Of a DNA stretch of 64,000 nt, positions 8,171 through 17,415 are shown in pieces (the stretch's first letter is position 1; each line of letters starts with the position of its first letter). Under the pieces are notes generated by a model. That model saw nothing but the letters and a program-made list of their open reading frames with translations. It made no database searches and was not told where the DNA came from. The position numbers were made by a program, and so were the translations under genes. The stretch is from Streptomyces beigongshangae (lineage in GTDB: Bacteria > Actinomycetota > Actinomycetes > Streptomycetales > Streptomycetaceae): NCBI RefSeq assembly GCF_019710745.1, contig NZ_JAHKJW010000013.1:1-64000 (forward strand), read 5' to 3'.

Positions 8171-9364
8171 TCAGAGCAGGGCGAACTGGCCCTCCGGGCC
8201 CTCCTCCGGGTGGGTCAGGACGGTGGCCGGGCGGCGGGCCGGGGCGGGGGGCGGGAGTATGCCCGCCCGGTGCAGGGCCGTCGTGGTGAGCGGGGAACTC
8301 AGCTCCAACTCGTCCTGCTGAACGTGCAGTTCGGACAGGAGGGCCAGCACCGTCACCACTTCCAGCAGCTCCGACGTCCAGGGCTGGGGCCAGGTCGCGG
8401 GGCGGACGGCCTCCAGCGTGCCGGGGGCCGGGCGGGTGATCCGGGCGCTGAACCACTGGTCCAGGACGCGGACGCCGCCCACCTCGAAGTCCCACGCCGC
8501 GGGCGGTACCGGGGAGATGCGGCCCTCGTCCAGGTGGAGGGTCTCCTCGTCGCGGTCGTAGCGCAGGGCGACGGGGAAGGCCGGGAGGGGCGCCCGTACA
8601 TAGGGGCGGCGGCCGCCGGGGAGCTTCGGGCGTTCGCCGTCGCGGCGCATCAGGCGCAGCATGCGGTGGCCCAGGTCGGTGCCCCGCTCCCAGAGAGCGG
8701 GGTCGGTCGTGAGGGGGACCGCGGGACCGTCCGGCCCGGGGCGCGCGAGCGTGATCGTCCACGCCAGGACGTCGAGCGGGGCGGGGGCGTGGCCCAGGTG
8801 CCCGGCGAGGAGCTCCAGGAGGCCCGGCGCCAGGTTCGGTTCCAGGCCGCCGGGGCGGCGGTACAGCGGGCGGACGCGGCCGGGGCGGGCGGCGGGGACC
8901 GTCTTCGGCCGGGGCTGGGTGACGGGCAGGACGGACGTGACCAGGAGCGCCGGACCGCCGGGGGCCTGCTCGACCGCGAACACCTGGTGCTCGTCCGCCA
9001 CCCGCCACAGCTCCGGCCGCGCCGCGTCGATCAGCCGGTGGTCGGGGATCAGCCACTGCTCGTCGAACGGCCCGGCCAGGACCCGTACCGGCTCCGCGCA
9101 GGGGCCCGACGCGCGCGCCAGCCGGCCCGTCCCGGAGGACTGGCCGGGCAGCTGCCCCACCGCCGAGTGCAGGGTCCGCGCGCGGGTGGCGCCGAACAGC
9201 GCCTCGCGGTCGGGCCCTTCGGCCTTCACGAGGGCGTCCCACCGCGCCCTCAGGGACGCCGCGTCGGGCGCCGCCGGCCACGCCCGGCCCAGCCGGGGAG
9301 GTGCGACGGACCACGGCATGAGGTCCGCGAGCAGCGGAGCGTCGTCGTGCGTCACGTCCGGCAT
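8171..9364 (-). CDS. Stand-alone type ISP restriction/modification specificity-domain protein
   Basis: 397-residue protein resembling the C-terminal specificity domain of type ISP restriction-modification enzymes (the LLADLMPWSVAPPRLGR... and EALFGATRARTLHSAV segments are typical). The helicase, nuclease and methyltransferase motifs of full ISP enzymes are absent, and no partner gene is nearby, so it is a free-standing domain of unknown role rather than a working restriction system. Start: ATG at 9364 matches homologous N-termini as I remember them. A GTG at 9403, only 2 bp after the GntR gene stop, would add 13 residues and make the genes nearly overlapping. Possible co-transcription with the GntR gene. 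Family confidence is moderate. Confidence 0.65.
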   Translation of the reverse strand: MPDVTHDDAPLLADLMPWSVAPPRLGRAWPAAPDAASLRARWDALVKAEGPDREALFGATRARTLHSAVGQLPGQSSGTGRLARASGPCAEPVRVLAGPFDEQWLIPDHRLIDAARPELWRVADEHQVFAVEQAPGGPALLVTSVLPVTQPRPKTVPAARPGRVRPLYRRPGGLEPNLAPGLLELLAGHLGHAPAPLDVLAWTITLARPGPDGPAVPLTTDPALWERGTDLGHRMLRLMRRDGERPKLPGGRRPYVRAPLPAFPVALRYDRDEETLHLDEGRISPVPPAAWDFEVGGVRVLDQWFSARITRPAPGTLEAVRPATWPQPWTSELLEVVTVLALLSELHVQQDELELSSPLTTTALHRAGILPPPAPARRPATVLTHPEEGPEGQFALL

Positions 9365-9405
9365 CGTACGACGCGGGCCCCGGGCACCGGCCGGTTCCCG
9401 CACGC

Positions 9406-10155
9406 TCAGTGGGCGTCGAGGGTGACCGTGAACGAGAAACGGTCCCCCCGGTAGTGGATGCGGGCCACGTCCAGCGCCCGCCCGTCCTCGCCGTGCACCA
9501 CGCCCGTGTAGTGCAGGATCGGGCTCAGCAACGGCACCTGGAGCAGCCGCGCGGTCTCCGGATCGGCGAGCCGCGCCTCGACGGTGTCGGTGATCTGGCC
9601 GATCCGCGCCCCCGCGACGTCCCGCAGGACCTTGGTCATGGGCCAGCGGACCAGGTCCTCGGGGTCGATCAGGGCCGCCAGCTCGGGCCGGACGTAGTTG
9701 CGCGCGTGGTTGGTCGGTTCGCCGGTCTTCTCGTCGCTGCGCAGCCGGTGGTACGTCGCCACCTCCGCCAGGTCGGGGAAGTACGCGCAGAGTTCGCCCG
9801 GCACCGGTTCGCTGCCGTGGTCCAGCAGCTCCGTCGTCATGCCCGACTGCTGGGCCACGATGGCGTCCACCGAGCCGAGCAGCCGGACCGGGGCGCCCCG
9901 CGCGGCGCCCGGCTCGATGAAGGTGCCGCGCCTGCGGTGACGGGAGATGAGCCCCTCGTCCTCCAGCTCCTTGAGCGCCTGCCGCATGGTCAGCACGCTC
10001 ACCCCGTAGTGCTCGGCCAGCCGTTCCTCGGTGGGCAGGCGCAGCGGGTCCTGCGGTGCCCGGCCCAGTATCGAGGCGCGCAGGGACTGCGACACCTGGT
10101 ACCAGAGCGGCAGCTTGCGGTTCAGGACGATCGAGTCCGGCGCGAAGGAGGTCAC
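9406..10155 (-). CDS. GntR/HutC-family transcriptional regulator
   Basis: 249-residue regulator. The N-terminal winged helix-turn-helix (LPLWYQVSQSLRASIL then LPTEERLAEHYGVSVLTMRQALKELEDEGLI) is followed by a UTRA ligand-binding domain (from about residue 90, ending HYRGDRFSFTVTLDAH). The start is taken at GTG 10155 (VTSFAPDS...); a TTG at 10191 would add 12 residues and neither has a strong ribosome-binding site. It lies 117 bp downstream of the homogentisate dioxygenase gene on the same strand, so it is a reasonable candidate for controlling aromatic amino-acid catabolism. The ligand is unknown. Confidence 0.85.
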   Translation of the reverse strand: MTSFAPDSIVLNRKLPLWYQVSQSLRASILGRAPQDPLRLPTEERLAEHYGVSVLTMRQALKELEDEGLISRHRRRGTFIEPGAARGAPVRLLGSVDAIVAQQSGMTTELLDHGSEPVPGELCAYFPDLAEVATYHRLRSDEKTGEPTNHARNYVRPELAALIDPEDLVRWPMTKVLRDVAGARIGQITDTVEARLADPETARLLQVPLLSPILHYTGVVHGEDGRALDVARIHYRGDRFSFTVTLDAH

Positions 10156-10272
10156 GAGGGTATCCGTACCGGTCGCGGGCGTTCGGTGCAACGGGCGGTC
10201 ATCAGGCGCTCTCCGGGTGCTCGGCCGATGTCCGCCGGGCGGCCGTCCGGTGTGGCGGGCGGTCGTGGGCCG

Positions 10273-11676
10273 TCACGGCCGGCCGGCCGGGCGGAAGTGG
10301 CGTTCGAGGCCCCGCCACACCTCGTCGTACGCGGTCTGCAGGTGCTCCGCGCGGGCGGCCTGCGCGGTGGTGGTGACCGGCCAGCGCGTCTCGAACATGA
10401 AGGCCAGCCCGTCGTCGACCTTCTGCGGCCGCAGCTCGGCGGCGCTCGCCCGCTCGAAGGTCTCCCGGTCCGGACCGTGCGCCGACATCATGTTGTGCAG
10501 CGAACCGCCCCCCGGCACGAAACCCCCCTCTCCGGCGGTCTTGGCGTCGTAGGCGCCCTCGATGAGGCCCATGTACTCGCTCATCACGTTCCGGTGGAAG
10601 TACGGCGGCCGGAAGGTGTCCTCGCCGACCAGCCAGCGGGGGGCGAAGACCACGAAGTCGACCCCGGCCAGGCCCGGGGTGTCGGACGGCGACGTCAGCA
10701 CGGTGAAGACCGACGGGTCGGGGTGGTCGTAGCTGATGCTGCCGATGACGTTGAAGAGGCGCAGGTCGTAGACGTACGGCACGTGGTTGCCGTGCCAGGC
10801 GACGACATCCAGCGGCGAGTGGTCGTACATCGCCGTCCAGAGGTTGCCGCAGAACTTGTTGACCACCTCCACGGGTTCCGCCGTGCCCCCGTCGCCCCCG
10901 TCGCCCTCGGGGTCCTCGTACGCGGCGACCGGGGCCCGGAAGTCCCGGGGGTTGGCGAGGCCGTTGGCGCCGATCGGGCCGAGGTCGGGGAGCTGGAAGG
11001 GGGCGCCGTAGTTCTCGCACACGTACCCCCGGGCGGCCGGGCCCGGCCCGCCTTCGGGCGCGGTGTCCGGCAGCTCCACCCGGAAGCGCACCCCGCGCGG
11101 GATCAGCGCCACGTGTCCGGGCTCCACGTGCAGCAGCCCGAACTCGGTGCGCAGGAGCAGCCCGCCGCGCTCCGGCACGATCAGCAGCTCGCCGTCGGCG
11201 TTGCTGAACACCCGCCGCATCGAGGAGTCGGCGTGGTACAGGTGCACGGCCATGCCGGTGCGCTGTGTGGCGTCGCCGTTGCCGCCGAGGGTCCACAGGC
11301 CCGCGAGGAAGTCGGTGCCGGGCGCGGGCTCCGGCAGGGGGTTCCAGCGCAGCCGGTTCGGGTCCGGCACCGTCTCCGTGAACGGTGCCGTGCGCAGGGT
11401 GCCGTTGTCGGTGCGGACGAACGGGGGGTGCGCGGCCGAGGGGCGGATGCGGTACAGCCAGGAGCGGCGGTTGTGCGCCCGCGGCTCGGTGAAGGCCGAT
11501 CCGCTCAGCTGTTCCGCGTACAGCCCGAACGGGACCCGCTGTGGGGAGTTGCGGCCCCGCGGGAGCGCGCCCGGCACCGCTTCCGAGCTGTGCTCGTTGC
11601 CGAACCCGGAGAGGTACGTCAGCGCCTCGGCGGTCTTCCGCAGTGTCCCGGCGCCCTCGCGCGTGTCCCCGCTCAT
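10273..11676 (-). CDS. hmgA: Homogentisate 1,2-dioxygenase
   Basis: 467-residue non-haem iron dioxygenase that opens the ring of homogentisate to maleylacetoacetate in tyrosine/phenylalanine degradation. Diagnostic segments: [13 protein letters not shown] near the start, the cupin core with FVVFAPRW, and iron-ligand regions [15 protein letters not shown] and [15 protein letters not shown]. Start: ATG 11676 after GGGAGTCACC; the longer frame to 11781 lacks a site. A Gly/Asp-rich insertion ([11 protein letters not shown]) makes it slightly longer than the usual 430-440 residues. A TCCTA-N10-TAGGA inverted repeat at 11697-11716, just upstream, could be an operator, possibly for the adjacent GntR. 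No other tyrosine-pathway gene is in the window. Confidence 0.96.
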   Translation of the reverse strand: MSGDTREGAGTLRKTAEALTYLSGFGNEHSSEAVPGALPRGRNSPQRVPFGLYAEQLSGSAFTEPRAHNRRSWLYRIRPSAAHPPFVRTDNGTLRTAPFTETVPDPNRLRWNPLPEPAPGTDFLAGLWTLGGNGDATQRTGMAVHLYHADSSMRRVFSNADGELLIVPERGGLLLRTEFGLLHVEPGHVALIPRGVRFRVELPDTAPEGGPGPAARGYVCENYGAPFQLPDLGPIGANGLANPRDFRAPVAAYEDPEGDGGDGGTAEPVEVVNKFCGNLWTAMYDHSPLDVVAWHGNHVPYVYDLRLFNVIGSISYDHPDPSVFTVLTSPSDTPGLAGVDFVVFAPRWLVGEDTFRPPYFHRNVMSEYMGLIEGAYDAKTAGEGGFVPGGGSLHNMMSAHGPDRETFERASAAELRPQKVDDGLAFMFETRWPVTTTAQAARAEHLQTAYDEVWRGLERHFRPAGRP

Positions 11677-11853
11677 GGTGACTCCCTCATCCCGATTCCT
11701 ATGCAACACCGTAGGATTCGGGGAATCGGCGCGCAAGGGGGCGCCGCCCGTGGCCGTCGGGGTACGGCGTGATCGCGCCAAGAGTGCTCCGGCACCCGGG
11801 AACCCGACCCGAGGGGGATCCGGCTGTCGGGGCGGTGCTCTAATCTCCCGGGC

Positions 11854-12570
11854 ATGTCCTGGACGCGCGCCCCCGCCATGTCGCCCGCGGTCTGCGCCCT
11901 GCTCGGCGCTCTGCTCGTGGGGGCGACGGGCTGCGGGTCCGGGGGGTCCGGCGGGTCCGGCGACGCGCGCGGGGGCGGCGGGGTGCGGCCCTCACCGGTG
12001 GGGAAGGTGCTGGAGGACACGGACGAGGAGGGGCGGCACTACCGCGAGGTCGACGGGCGCAGCGCCCCCGAGATCGCGATCGAGGTGCAGCCGGACACCG
12101 ACGAGGACGGCGACGGGGGCGGGGGCGGCGGCTGGGATGTACGGCTGACCGTCCGCGGCTTCCGCTTCTCGCCTGCCGGTACGGACAGGAAGGCCGAACC
12201 CGGCCGCGGGTACGCCCTGCTCCGGCTGGACGACCGCCCCCTGTCGGTGCTGCGCGGCCCGGCCCACCACCTCCGCGGCGATGCCGTCCCGCGCGGCACC
12301 CACCGGGTCACCGTGCGCCTCCACGCCGACGACGACACGGTGTGGGCGGTCGACGGCCGGCCCGTCGCCGGCACGGCGGACATCACGGTGTCCGGCGCGG
12401 CCCCCACGCGCCCGGACGGAGAACGGCCGACGACCGGCCGCCCACGTCCCGCCTCCCCGGCGGACGGCCTGCCGTCCCCGGCCGGCGGCCGGCCGTACGC
12501 CGAATCCGACGCCGACGCCGGCGGTACGCGGCCCGCGACGACCGACGCCGGTACCGGTACCGGTGGATGA
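11854..12570 (+). CDS. Putative lipoprotein of unknown function
   Basis: 238-residue protein with a lipoprotein signal peptide: hydrophobic core then LVGATGC, so the Cys at residue 27 should be lipidated after signal peptidase II cleavage. The mature part begins with a Gly/Ser linker, contains a compact region (residues about 90-175) rich in beta-type segments ([40 protein letters not shown]), and ends in a long Pro/Ala/Thr/Gly tail. An internal Met at residue 9 is an alternative start. No family recognised; no operon partner. Confidence 0.7.
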   Translation: MSWTRAPAMSPAVCALLGALLVGATGCGSGGSGGSGDARGGGGVRPSPVGKVLEDTDEEGRHYREVDGRSAPEIAIEVQPDTDEDGDGGGGGGWDVRLTVRGFRFSPAGTDRKAEPGRGYALLRLDDRPLSVLRGPAHHLRGDAVPRGTHRVTVRLHADDDTVWAVDGRPVAGTADITVSGAAPTRPDGERPTTGRPRPASPADGLPSPAGGRPYAESDADAGGTRPATTDAGTGTGG

Positions 12571-12633
12571 GCGGCGCGGGCACCGGCTTCGTATTCCAGG
12601 GCAGAGTTCACCGGACCCCGGCGGAAAGGCATC

Positions 12634-13254
12634 ATGAAGCCCGTGCCCCCTGCGACCGCGCTGCGCCGCGCGCCCGTCCAACGCCGCAGCGCCGAAAGAC
12701 TCACCCGCATCCTCGACGCCTGCGCCGAGCTCCTGGACGAGGTCGGCTACGACGCGCTGAGCACCCGCGCGGTGGCCTCGCGCGCCGGCGTGCCCATCGG
12801 GTCCGTCTACCGGTTCTTCGGCAACAAGCGGGCCATGGCCGACGCGCTCGCCCAGCGCAACCTCGACGTCTACACCGACCGGGTCACCCACCGGCTGCGG
12901 GGGACCGGCGACGGGGCGGGCTGGCGGGTGGCCATGGACGCGGTCCTCGACGAGTACCTGGCCATGAAGCGCACCGCACCCGGGTTCACCCTCGTCGACT
13001 TCGGCAACCAGATACCCGTCGGCACCCGCGACGCCGAACCGAACACCCGCGTCGCCGACCGTCTGACCGAGATGCTCTCCGGCCATCTCGGCCGGGCCCC
13101 CGACGACGACCTCCGCCGCATCTTCCTCATCGCCGTCGAGGCCGCCGACACGCTCGTGCAACTCGCCTTCCGCCTCGACCCGTCGGGCGACGAGCGGGTC
13201 GTGGAGGAGACGCGGGAACTGCTGCGGGCGTACCTGTCGCGCGCGCTCGACTGA
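12634..13254 (+). CDS. TetR-family transcriptional regulator
   Basis: 206-residue regulator. The N-terminal helix-turn-helix spans about residues 18-65 (RLTRILDACAELLDEVGYDALSTRAVASRAGVPIGSVYRFFGNK), followed by an all-helical ligand-binding domain. The ATG follows GGAAAGGCATC. The next gene downstream on the same strand is the molybdopterin oxidoreductase, with a palindromic operator-like site between them (13381-13396), so this TetR may control that gene. However, the same operator also occurs near the TetR gene at 35.6 kb, so the true binder is uncertain. Confidence 0.9.
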   Translation: MKPVPPATALRRAPVQRRSAERLTRILDACAELLDEVGYDALSTRAVASRAGVPIGSVYRFFGNKRAMADALAQRNLDVYTDRVTHRLRGTGDGAGWRVAMDAVLDEYLAMKRTAPGFTLVDFGNQIPVGTRDAEPNTRVADRLTEMLSGHLGRAPDDDLRRIFLIAVEAADTLVQLAFRLDPSGDERVVEETRELLRAYLSRALD

Positions 13255-13257
13255 TCC

Positions 13258-13339
13258 GTCCCGCCCCCTCCACTCCCGCCCGTCCCGCCCCCTCCGCTCC
13301 CGCCCGTCCCGCCCGCTCCACTCCCGCCCGTCCCGCCCC
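13258..13339. repeat. Pyrimidine-rich imperfect tandem repeat between tetR and the molybdopterin oxidoreductase gene
   Basis: Repeated units of about 20 bp of the form CCCGCCC-CTCC(A/G)CTCCCGCCCGT follow the tetR stop. This is a strand-asymmetric C/T-rich tract that encodes nothing convincing. It may act as a spacer or weak transcription barrier before the operator at 13381. Confidence 0.6.
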
Positions 13340-13380
13340 GCGATTTTCCGACCCGGTCTCCGCGACCCCTCCCCATCGTC

Positions 13381-13396
13381 CATACCGGTCGGTATG
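13381..13396. promoter_or_regulatory. TetR-type operator, site A
   Basis: Perfect inverted repeat CATACCG-GT-CGGTATG, 51 bp upstream of the molybdopterin oxidoreductase start. The 14-bp string ACCGGTCGGTATGC is identical at 34.55 kb (reverse strand) and 38.73 kb. Confidence 0.75.
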
Positions 13397-13446
13397 CTCG
13401 GCCCGGTCAGTGCGTCACCGTTGCCGCCGTCCCTCCGGGAGGACCC

Positions 13447-15768
13447 GTGTCCACCACCGCCGACTCCCGCACCGCCCTGCGGATCTGCCCCCTCTGCGAG
13501 GCCACCTGCGGGCTGACGCTCACCGTCGAGGGCACCCGGGTGACCAGCGCGCGCGGGGACCGCGACGACGTGTTCAGCCAGGGGTTCATCTGCCCGAAGG
13601 GCGCGTCGTTCGGGGCCGCCGACGGCGACCCGGACCGGCTGCGCACCCCTCTCGTGCGCAAGGACGGCGAACTGCGCGAGGCCACCTGGGAGGAGGCGTT
13701 CGACGCGGTCGCCGCCGGACTGCGCCCGGTCGCCGAGCGGCATGGACCGCACTCCGTCGGGGTCGTCCTCGGCAACCCGAACGTGCACACCATGGCCGGC
13801 GCCCTCTACCCGCCCGTCCTGCTCGCGGGACTCGGCACCCACAGCGTCTTCACCGCGTCCACCCTCGACCAGATGCCCAAGCACGTCTCCAGCGGCCTGC
13901 TCTTCGGCGACGCGAACGCGATCCCCGTACCCGACCTCGACCGCACCGACCACCTGCTGCTGATCGGCGCCAATCCCATGGAGTCGAACGGAAGCCTGTG
14001 CACCGCGCCCGACTTCCCCGGCAGGCTGCGGGCCCTGAAGGCGCGCGGCGGCACGCTCACGGTCGTCGACCCCCGCCGCACCCGCACGGCCAAGCTCGCC
14101 CACCGGCACGTCGCCGTCCGCCCCGGCACCGACGCGCTGCTGCTCGCGGCGATGGCGTACGTCCTGTTCGACGAGCGGCTCACCGACCTCGGCCGCCTCG
14201 GCGAGCTGGTCCAGGGGCTCGACGAGCTCCGCGACGCGATACGGGACTTCACCCCCGAGGCCGTCGCCGGGGCCTGCGACGTCGACGCGGACACCATCCG
14301 GACGCTCGCCCGCGAACTGGCCGCCGCACCCACCGCCGCCGTCTACGGCCGCATCGGCAGCTGCACGGTCCCGCACGGCACCCTGGCCAGCTGGCTGGTC
14401 GACGTCCTCAACATCCTCACCGGCAACCTCGACCGGCCCGGCGGCGCCCTCTTCCCGCAGGCCGCCACAGCTCGCACACCGCGCCCCGCGGGACCCGGCC
14501 GCGGCTTCGCGCTGGGACGCTGGCACAGCCGCGTGAGCCGCCACCCGGAGGCCAAGGGCGAACTGCCGCTCGCCGCGCTCGCCGAGGAGATCGACACCGC
14601 GACCGCCGAGGGCGAGCCCGTCCGCGCGCTCGTCGTGATCGCCGCGAACCCGGTCCTCTCGGCCCCCGACGGCGACCGTCTCGACAAGGCGCTCGACTCG
14701 CTCGACTTCATGGTCAGCGTCGACCCGTACCTGAACGAGACCTCGCGCCACGCCCACGTCGTACTGCCCCCGCCCCCGCCCTCGCAGAGCCCGCACCACG
14801 ACTTCGCCTTCAACACCCTCGCGGTACGCAACCAGGTCCGCTACACCCGGGCCGCCGTGCCCCTCGAACCCGGCAGGACGGCCGAGACGGAGATCCTCGC
14901 CCGGCTCGTCCTCGCCGCGACCGGCATGCACGGCGCCGACCCCTCCGCCGTCGACGCCCTGGTGGTCGACCAGACCCTCGGCAGGGCCGTCGCGGAACCG
15001 CACTCCCCGGTGCACGGCCGCGACCCCCGGGAACTCGCCGCCGCGCTCACCGGTGACACCGGCCCCGAGCGCCGGCTCGACATGATGCTGCGCCTCGGCC
15101 CGTACGGCGACGGCTTCGGCGCCCGCCCCGACGGCCTGAACCTGGAGAAACTGCTGGCCCGGCCGCACGGCATCGACCTCGGGCCGCTCCGGTCGTGCCT
15201 GCCCGGGCCCCTCAGGACCCGCAGCGGACTCGTCGAGCTGTTCCCGCAGCCCCTCGCCGACGACCTGCCGCGCCTCAGGGACGCCCTCCGCTCACGCCCG
15301 GAGGGCCTCGTCCTGGTCGGGCGCCGTCATCTGCGCTCCAACAACAGCTGGATGCACAACATCCCCGCCCTCACCGGCGGCACCAACCGCTGCACCCTGC
15401 ACATCCACCCCGAGGACGCCGACCGCCTGGGCGTCACGGACGGGGCGCCGGTGCGGGTGAAGGGCGCCGGGGGAGAGGTCGTCGCTCCCGCCGAGGTCAC
15501 CGACACCGTGCGCCGCGGGGTGGTGAGCCTGCCGCACGGCTGGGGGCACGACCGGCCCGGCACCCGGCTGCGGCACGCCGCCGCGGACCCCGGTGTCAAC
15601 GTCAACCAGCTCCTGGACGGCAGCCTGCTCGACCCGCTGTCCGGCACGGCGGTCCTCAACGGCGTACCCGTCGCCGTCACACCCGCCGTCACACCTGCCG
15701 TCACGTCCGCCGCCGCACCCGCCGACACGGCGCCCGGCAGCGCGGTGCCCACCAGCGCAACGCTGTGA
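13447..15768 (+). CDS. Molybdopterin-dependent oxidoreductase (formate dehydrogenase/nitrate reductase-like)
   Basis: 773-residue member of the molybdopterin bis-MGD oxidoreductase family. The N-terminal [4Fe-4S] motif is C14-x2-C17-x3-C21-x27-C49 (CPLCEATCG ... CPKG). Central cofactor-binding segments (LLLIGANPMESNG, VVDPRRTRTAKLAHRH) follow, then the C-terminal MGD-binding domain (TLHIHPEDADRLGVTDGAPVRVKG; VVSLPHGWGH). The GTG start follows GGGAGGACCC. No Tat signal is seen, so it is probably cytoplasmic. A final VTP/A-rich tail is low complexity. Partner electron-transfer subunits are not adjacent, so substrate and acceptor are unknown. Operator site A lies directly upstream, implying TetR control. 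Confidence 0.9.
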   Translation: MSTTADSRTALRICPLCEATCGLTLTVEGTRVTSARGDRDDVFSQGFICPKGASFGAADGDPDRLRTPLVRKDGELREATWEEAFDAVAAGLRPVAERHGPHSVGVVLGNPNVHTMAGALYPPVLLAGLGTHSVFTASTLDQMPKHVSSGLLFGDANAIPVPDLDRTDHLLLIGANPMESNGSLCTAPDFPGRLRALKARGGTLTVVDPRRTRTAKLAHRHVAVRPGTDALLLAAMAYVLFDERLTDLGRLGELVQGLDELRDAIRDFTPEAVAGACDVDADTIRTLARELAAAPTAAVYGRIGSCTVPHGTLASWLVDVLNILTGNLDRPGGALFPQAATARTPRPAGPGRGFALGRWHSRVSRHPEAKGELPLAALAEEIDTATAEGEPVRALVVIAANPVLSAPDGDRLDKALDSLDFMVSVDPYLNETSRHAHVVLPPPPPSQSPHHDFAFNTLAVRNQVRYTRAAVPLEPGRTAETEILARLVLAATGMHGADPSAVDALVVDQTLGRAVAEPHSPVHGRDPRELAAALTGDTGPERRLDMMLRLGPYGDGFGARPDGLNLEKLLARPHGIDLGPLRSCLPGPLRTRSGLVELFPQPLADDLPRLRDALRSRPEGLVLVGRRHLRSNNSWMHNIPALTGGTNRCTLHIHPEDADRLGVTDGAPVRVKGAGGEVVAPAEVTDTVRRGVVSLPHGWGHDRPGTRLRHAAADPGVNVNQLLDGSLLDPLSGTAVLNGVPVAVTPAVTPAVTSAAAPADTAPGSAVPTSATL

Positions 15769-15889
15769 CCAGGAGTTCTGCGCTTATTGCTCGCACGTCA
15801 ACATCTTGTTAAGACGTGCGGACCCGCCCTAACGTCACTCGGACCGCCGGCCTTGGCGGCAGTTCAAGGGCGAACGTTAGGTGTCCTCC

Positions 15890-17350
15890 ATGCTGACCAT
15901 CCTCGGCTTCACCATGATCGCGACCTTCCTGGTCCTGATCATGATGAAGAAGATGTCGCCGATCGCGGCGCTCGTACTGATCCCGGCACTGTTCTGTGTC
16001 CTCGTCGGAAAGGGCGCCCACCTCGGTGACTACGTCATCGAAGGGGTGGGCACCCTCGCGCCCACCGCCGCGATGCTGATGTTCGCCATCGTGTACTTCG
16101 GCGTCATGATCGACGTCGGCCTCTTCGACCCGGTCGTGCGGGGCATCCTCAGGTTCTGCCGGGCGGACCCGATGCGCATCGTCGTCGGCACGGCCCTGCT
16201 CGCCGCGATCGTCTCCCTGGACGGCGACGGCTCGACCACCTTCATGATCACGGTCTCGGCGATGTACCCGCTGTACAAGCGCCTCAGGATGAGCCTCGTG
16301 GTGATGACCGGGGTGGCCGCCACCGCCAACGGCGTGATGAACACCCTGCCCTGGGGCGGCCCGACGGCCCGGGCCGCCACCGCGCTCAAGCTCGACGCAG
16401 GCGACATCTTCGTCCCGATGATCCCGGCGCTCGCCGTCGGCCTGGTCTGCGTGATCGCCCTCGCGTACGTCCTCGGCCTGCGCGAGCGCAGGCGGCTCGG
16501 CGTGCTGAGCCTGGACGACGTACTGGAGGAGGAGCGCCGGGAGACACCCTCCGGGACGGTGCTGGTCGGTGCGGGCGCGGGCACCGGCGCGAGTGCCTCC
16601 GGCGGAGGCGGCAAGGTGAGCTTCACCAAGACCACGGGCGGCACCGACGCCGGTACCGGTAGCGGTGCCGGTACCGGTACCGACGCCGAAGAGGACGACG
16701 ACGTACGCCTCCAGGGCCTCGACCCGAACCGCCCGACCCTGCGTCCCAAGCTGTACTGGTTCAACGCGCTGCTCACCGCGGTCCTCATCGCCGCCATGAT
16801 CATGGAGCTGCTGCCGATCCCGGTCCTCTTCCTGCTCGCCGCCGCGCTCGCCCTGACCGTCAACTTCCCGCACATCCCGGACCAGCGGGAACGTCTCGCC
16901 GCGCACGCCGACAACGTCCTGAACGTCTCCGGCATGGTCTTCGCCGCGGCCGTCTTCACCGGCGTCCTGCAGGGCACCGGCATGGTCGACGCCATGGCGA
17001 AGTGGCTCGTCGACGGCATCCCCGACGGCATGGGCCCGCACATGGCCCTCGTCACCGGTGCCCTGAGCCTGCCGCTCACCTATTTCATGTCGAACGACGG
17101 CTTCTACTTCGGCGTCCTGCCGGTCCTCGCCGAGGCCGGCGCCGCGCACGGCGTCTCGCCGCTGGAGATCGCCCGCGCCTCCCTCGTCGGCCAGCCGCTG
17201 CACATGTCGAGCCCGCTGGTGCCGGCCGTGTACGTGCTGGTGGGCATGGCCAGGGTCGACTTCGGCGACCACACGAGGTTCGTGGTCAAGTGGGCCGCCC
17301 TCACCTCGCTCGTGGTGCTCGGGGCCGGAATCCTGTTCGGCATCATCTGA
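15890..17350 (+). CDS. CitMHS-family citrate/metal-citrate proton symporter
   Basis: 486-residue inner-membrane transporter with about 12 hydrophobic segments. The start (MLTILGFTMIATFLVLIMMKKMSPI) and PWGGPTARAATAL and FMSNDGFYFGVLPVL motifs are typical of CitMHS carriers that import citrate complexed with a divalent cation. I prefer ATG 15890 over GTG 15881. A central cytoplasmic loop (about residues 210-265) is expanded with Gly/Ala/Ser/Thr-rich low complexity, including repeated GGTACCGGT-type DNA near 16650-16690. The preceding intergenic DNA has AT-rich stretches (TTGTTAAGA, near 15810) compatible with a promoter. Uptake of citrate is family knowledge; the metal is unknown. Confidence 0.88.
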   Translation: MLTILGFTMIATFLVLIMMKKMSPIAALVLIPALFCVLVGKGAHLGDYVIEGVGTLAPTAAMLMFAIVYFGVMIDVGLFDPVVRGILRFCRADPMRIVVGTALLAAIVSLDGDGSTTFMITVSAMYPLYKRLRMSLVVMTGVAATANGVMNTLPWGGPTARAATALKLDAGDIFVPMIPALAVGLVCVIALAYVLGLRERRRLGVLSLDDVLEEERRETPSGTVLVGAGAGTGASASGGGGKVSFTKTTGGTDAGTGSGAGTGTDAEEDDDVRLQGLDPNRPTLRPKLYWFNALLTAVLIAAMIMELLPIPVLFLLAAALALTVNFPHIPDQRERLAAHADNVLNVSGMVFAAAVFTGVLQGTGMVDAMAKWLVDGIPDGMGPHMALVTGALSLPLTYFMSNDGFYFGVLPVLAEAGAAHGVSPLEIARASLVGQPLHMSSPLVPAVYVLVGMARVDFGDHTRFVVKWAALTSLVVLGAGILFGII

Positions 17351-17415
17351 CCCGCGGTCCGCCGACCCACAGTTCGCCGACCCATGGTCCGCGCGAGACG
17401 GAAGCCGGTCCCCCG

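Noticed and set aside
13258..13339. C-rich repeats as a CRISPR array
   Set aside because: Units are contiguous, imperfect and lack spacers; no cas genes.
11992..15168. 1058-residue open frame on the minus strand across the molybdopterin oxidoreductase and tetR
   Set aside because: Antisense shadow of high-GC coding DNA: Gly/Val/Arg/Ala-rich, no family motif, while the + strand carries intact recognised proteins.
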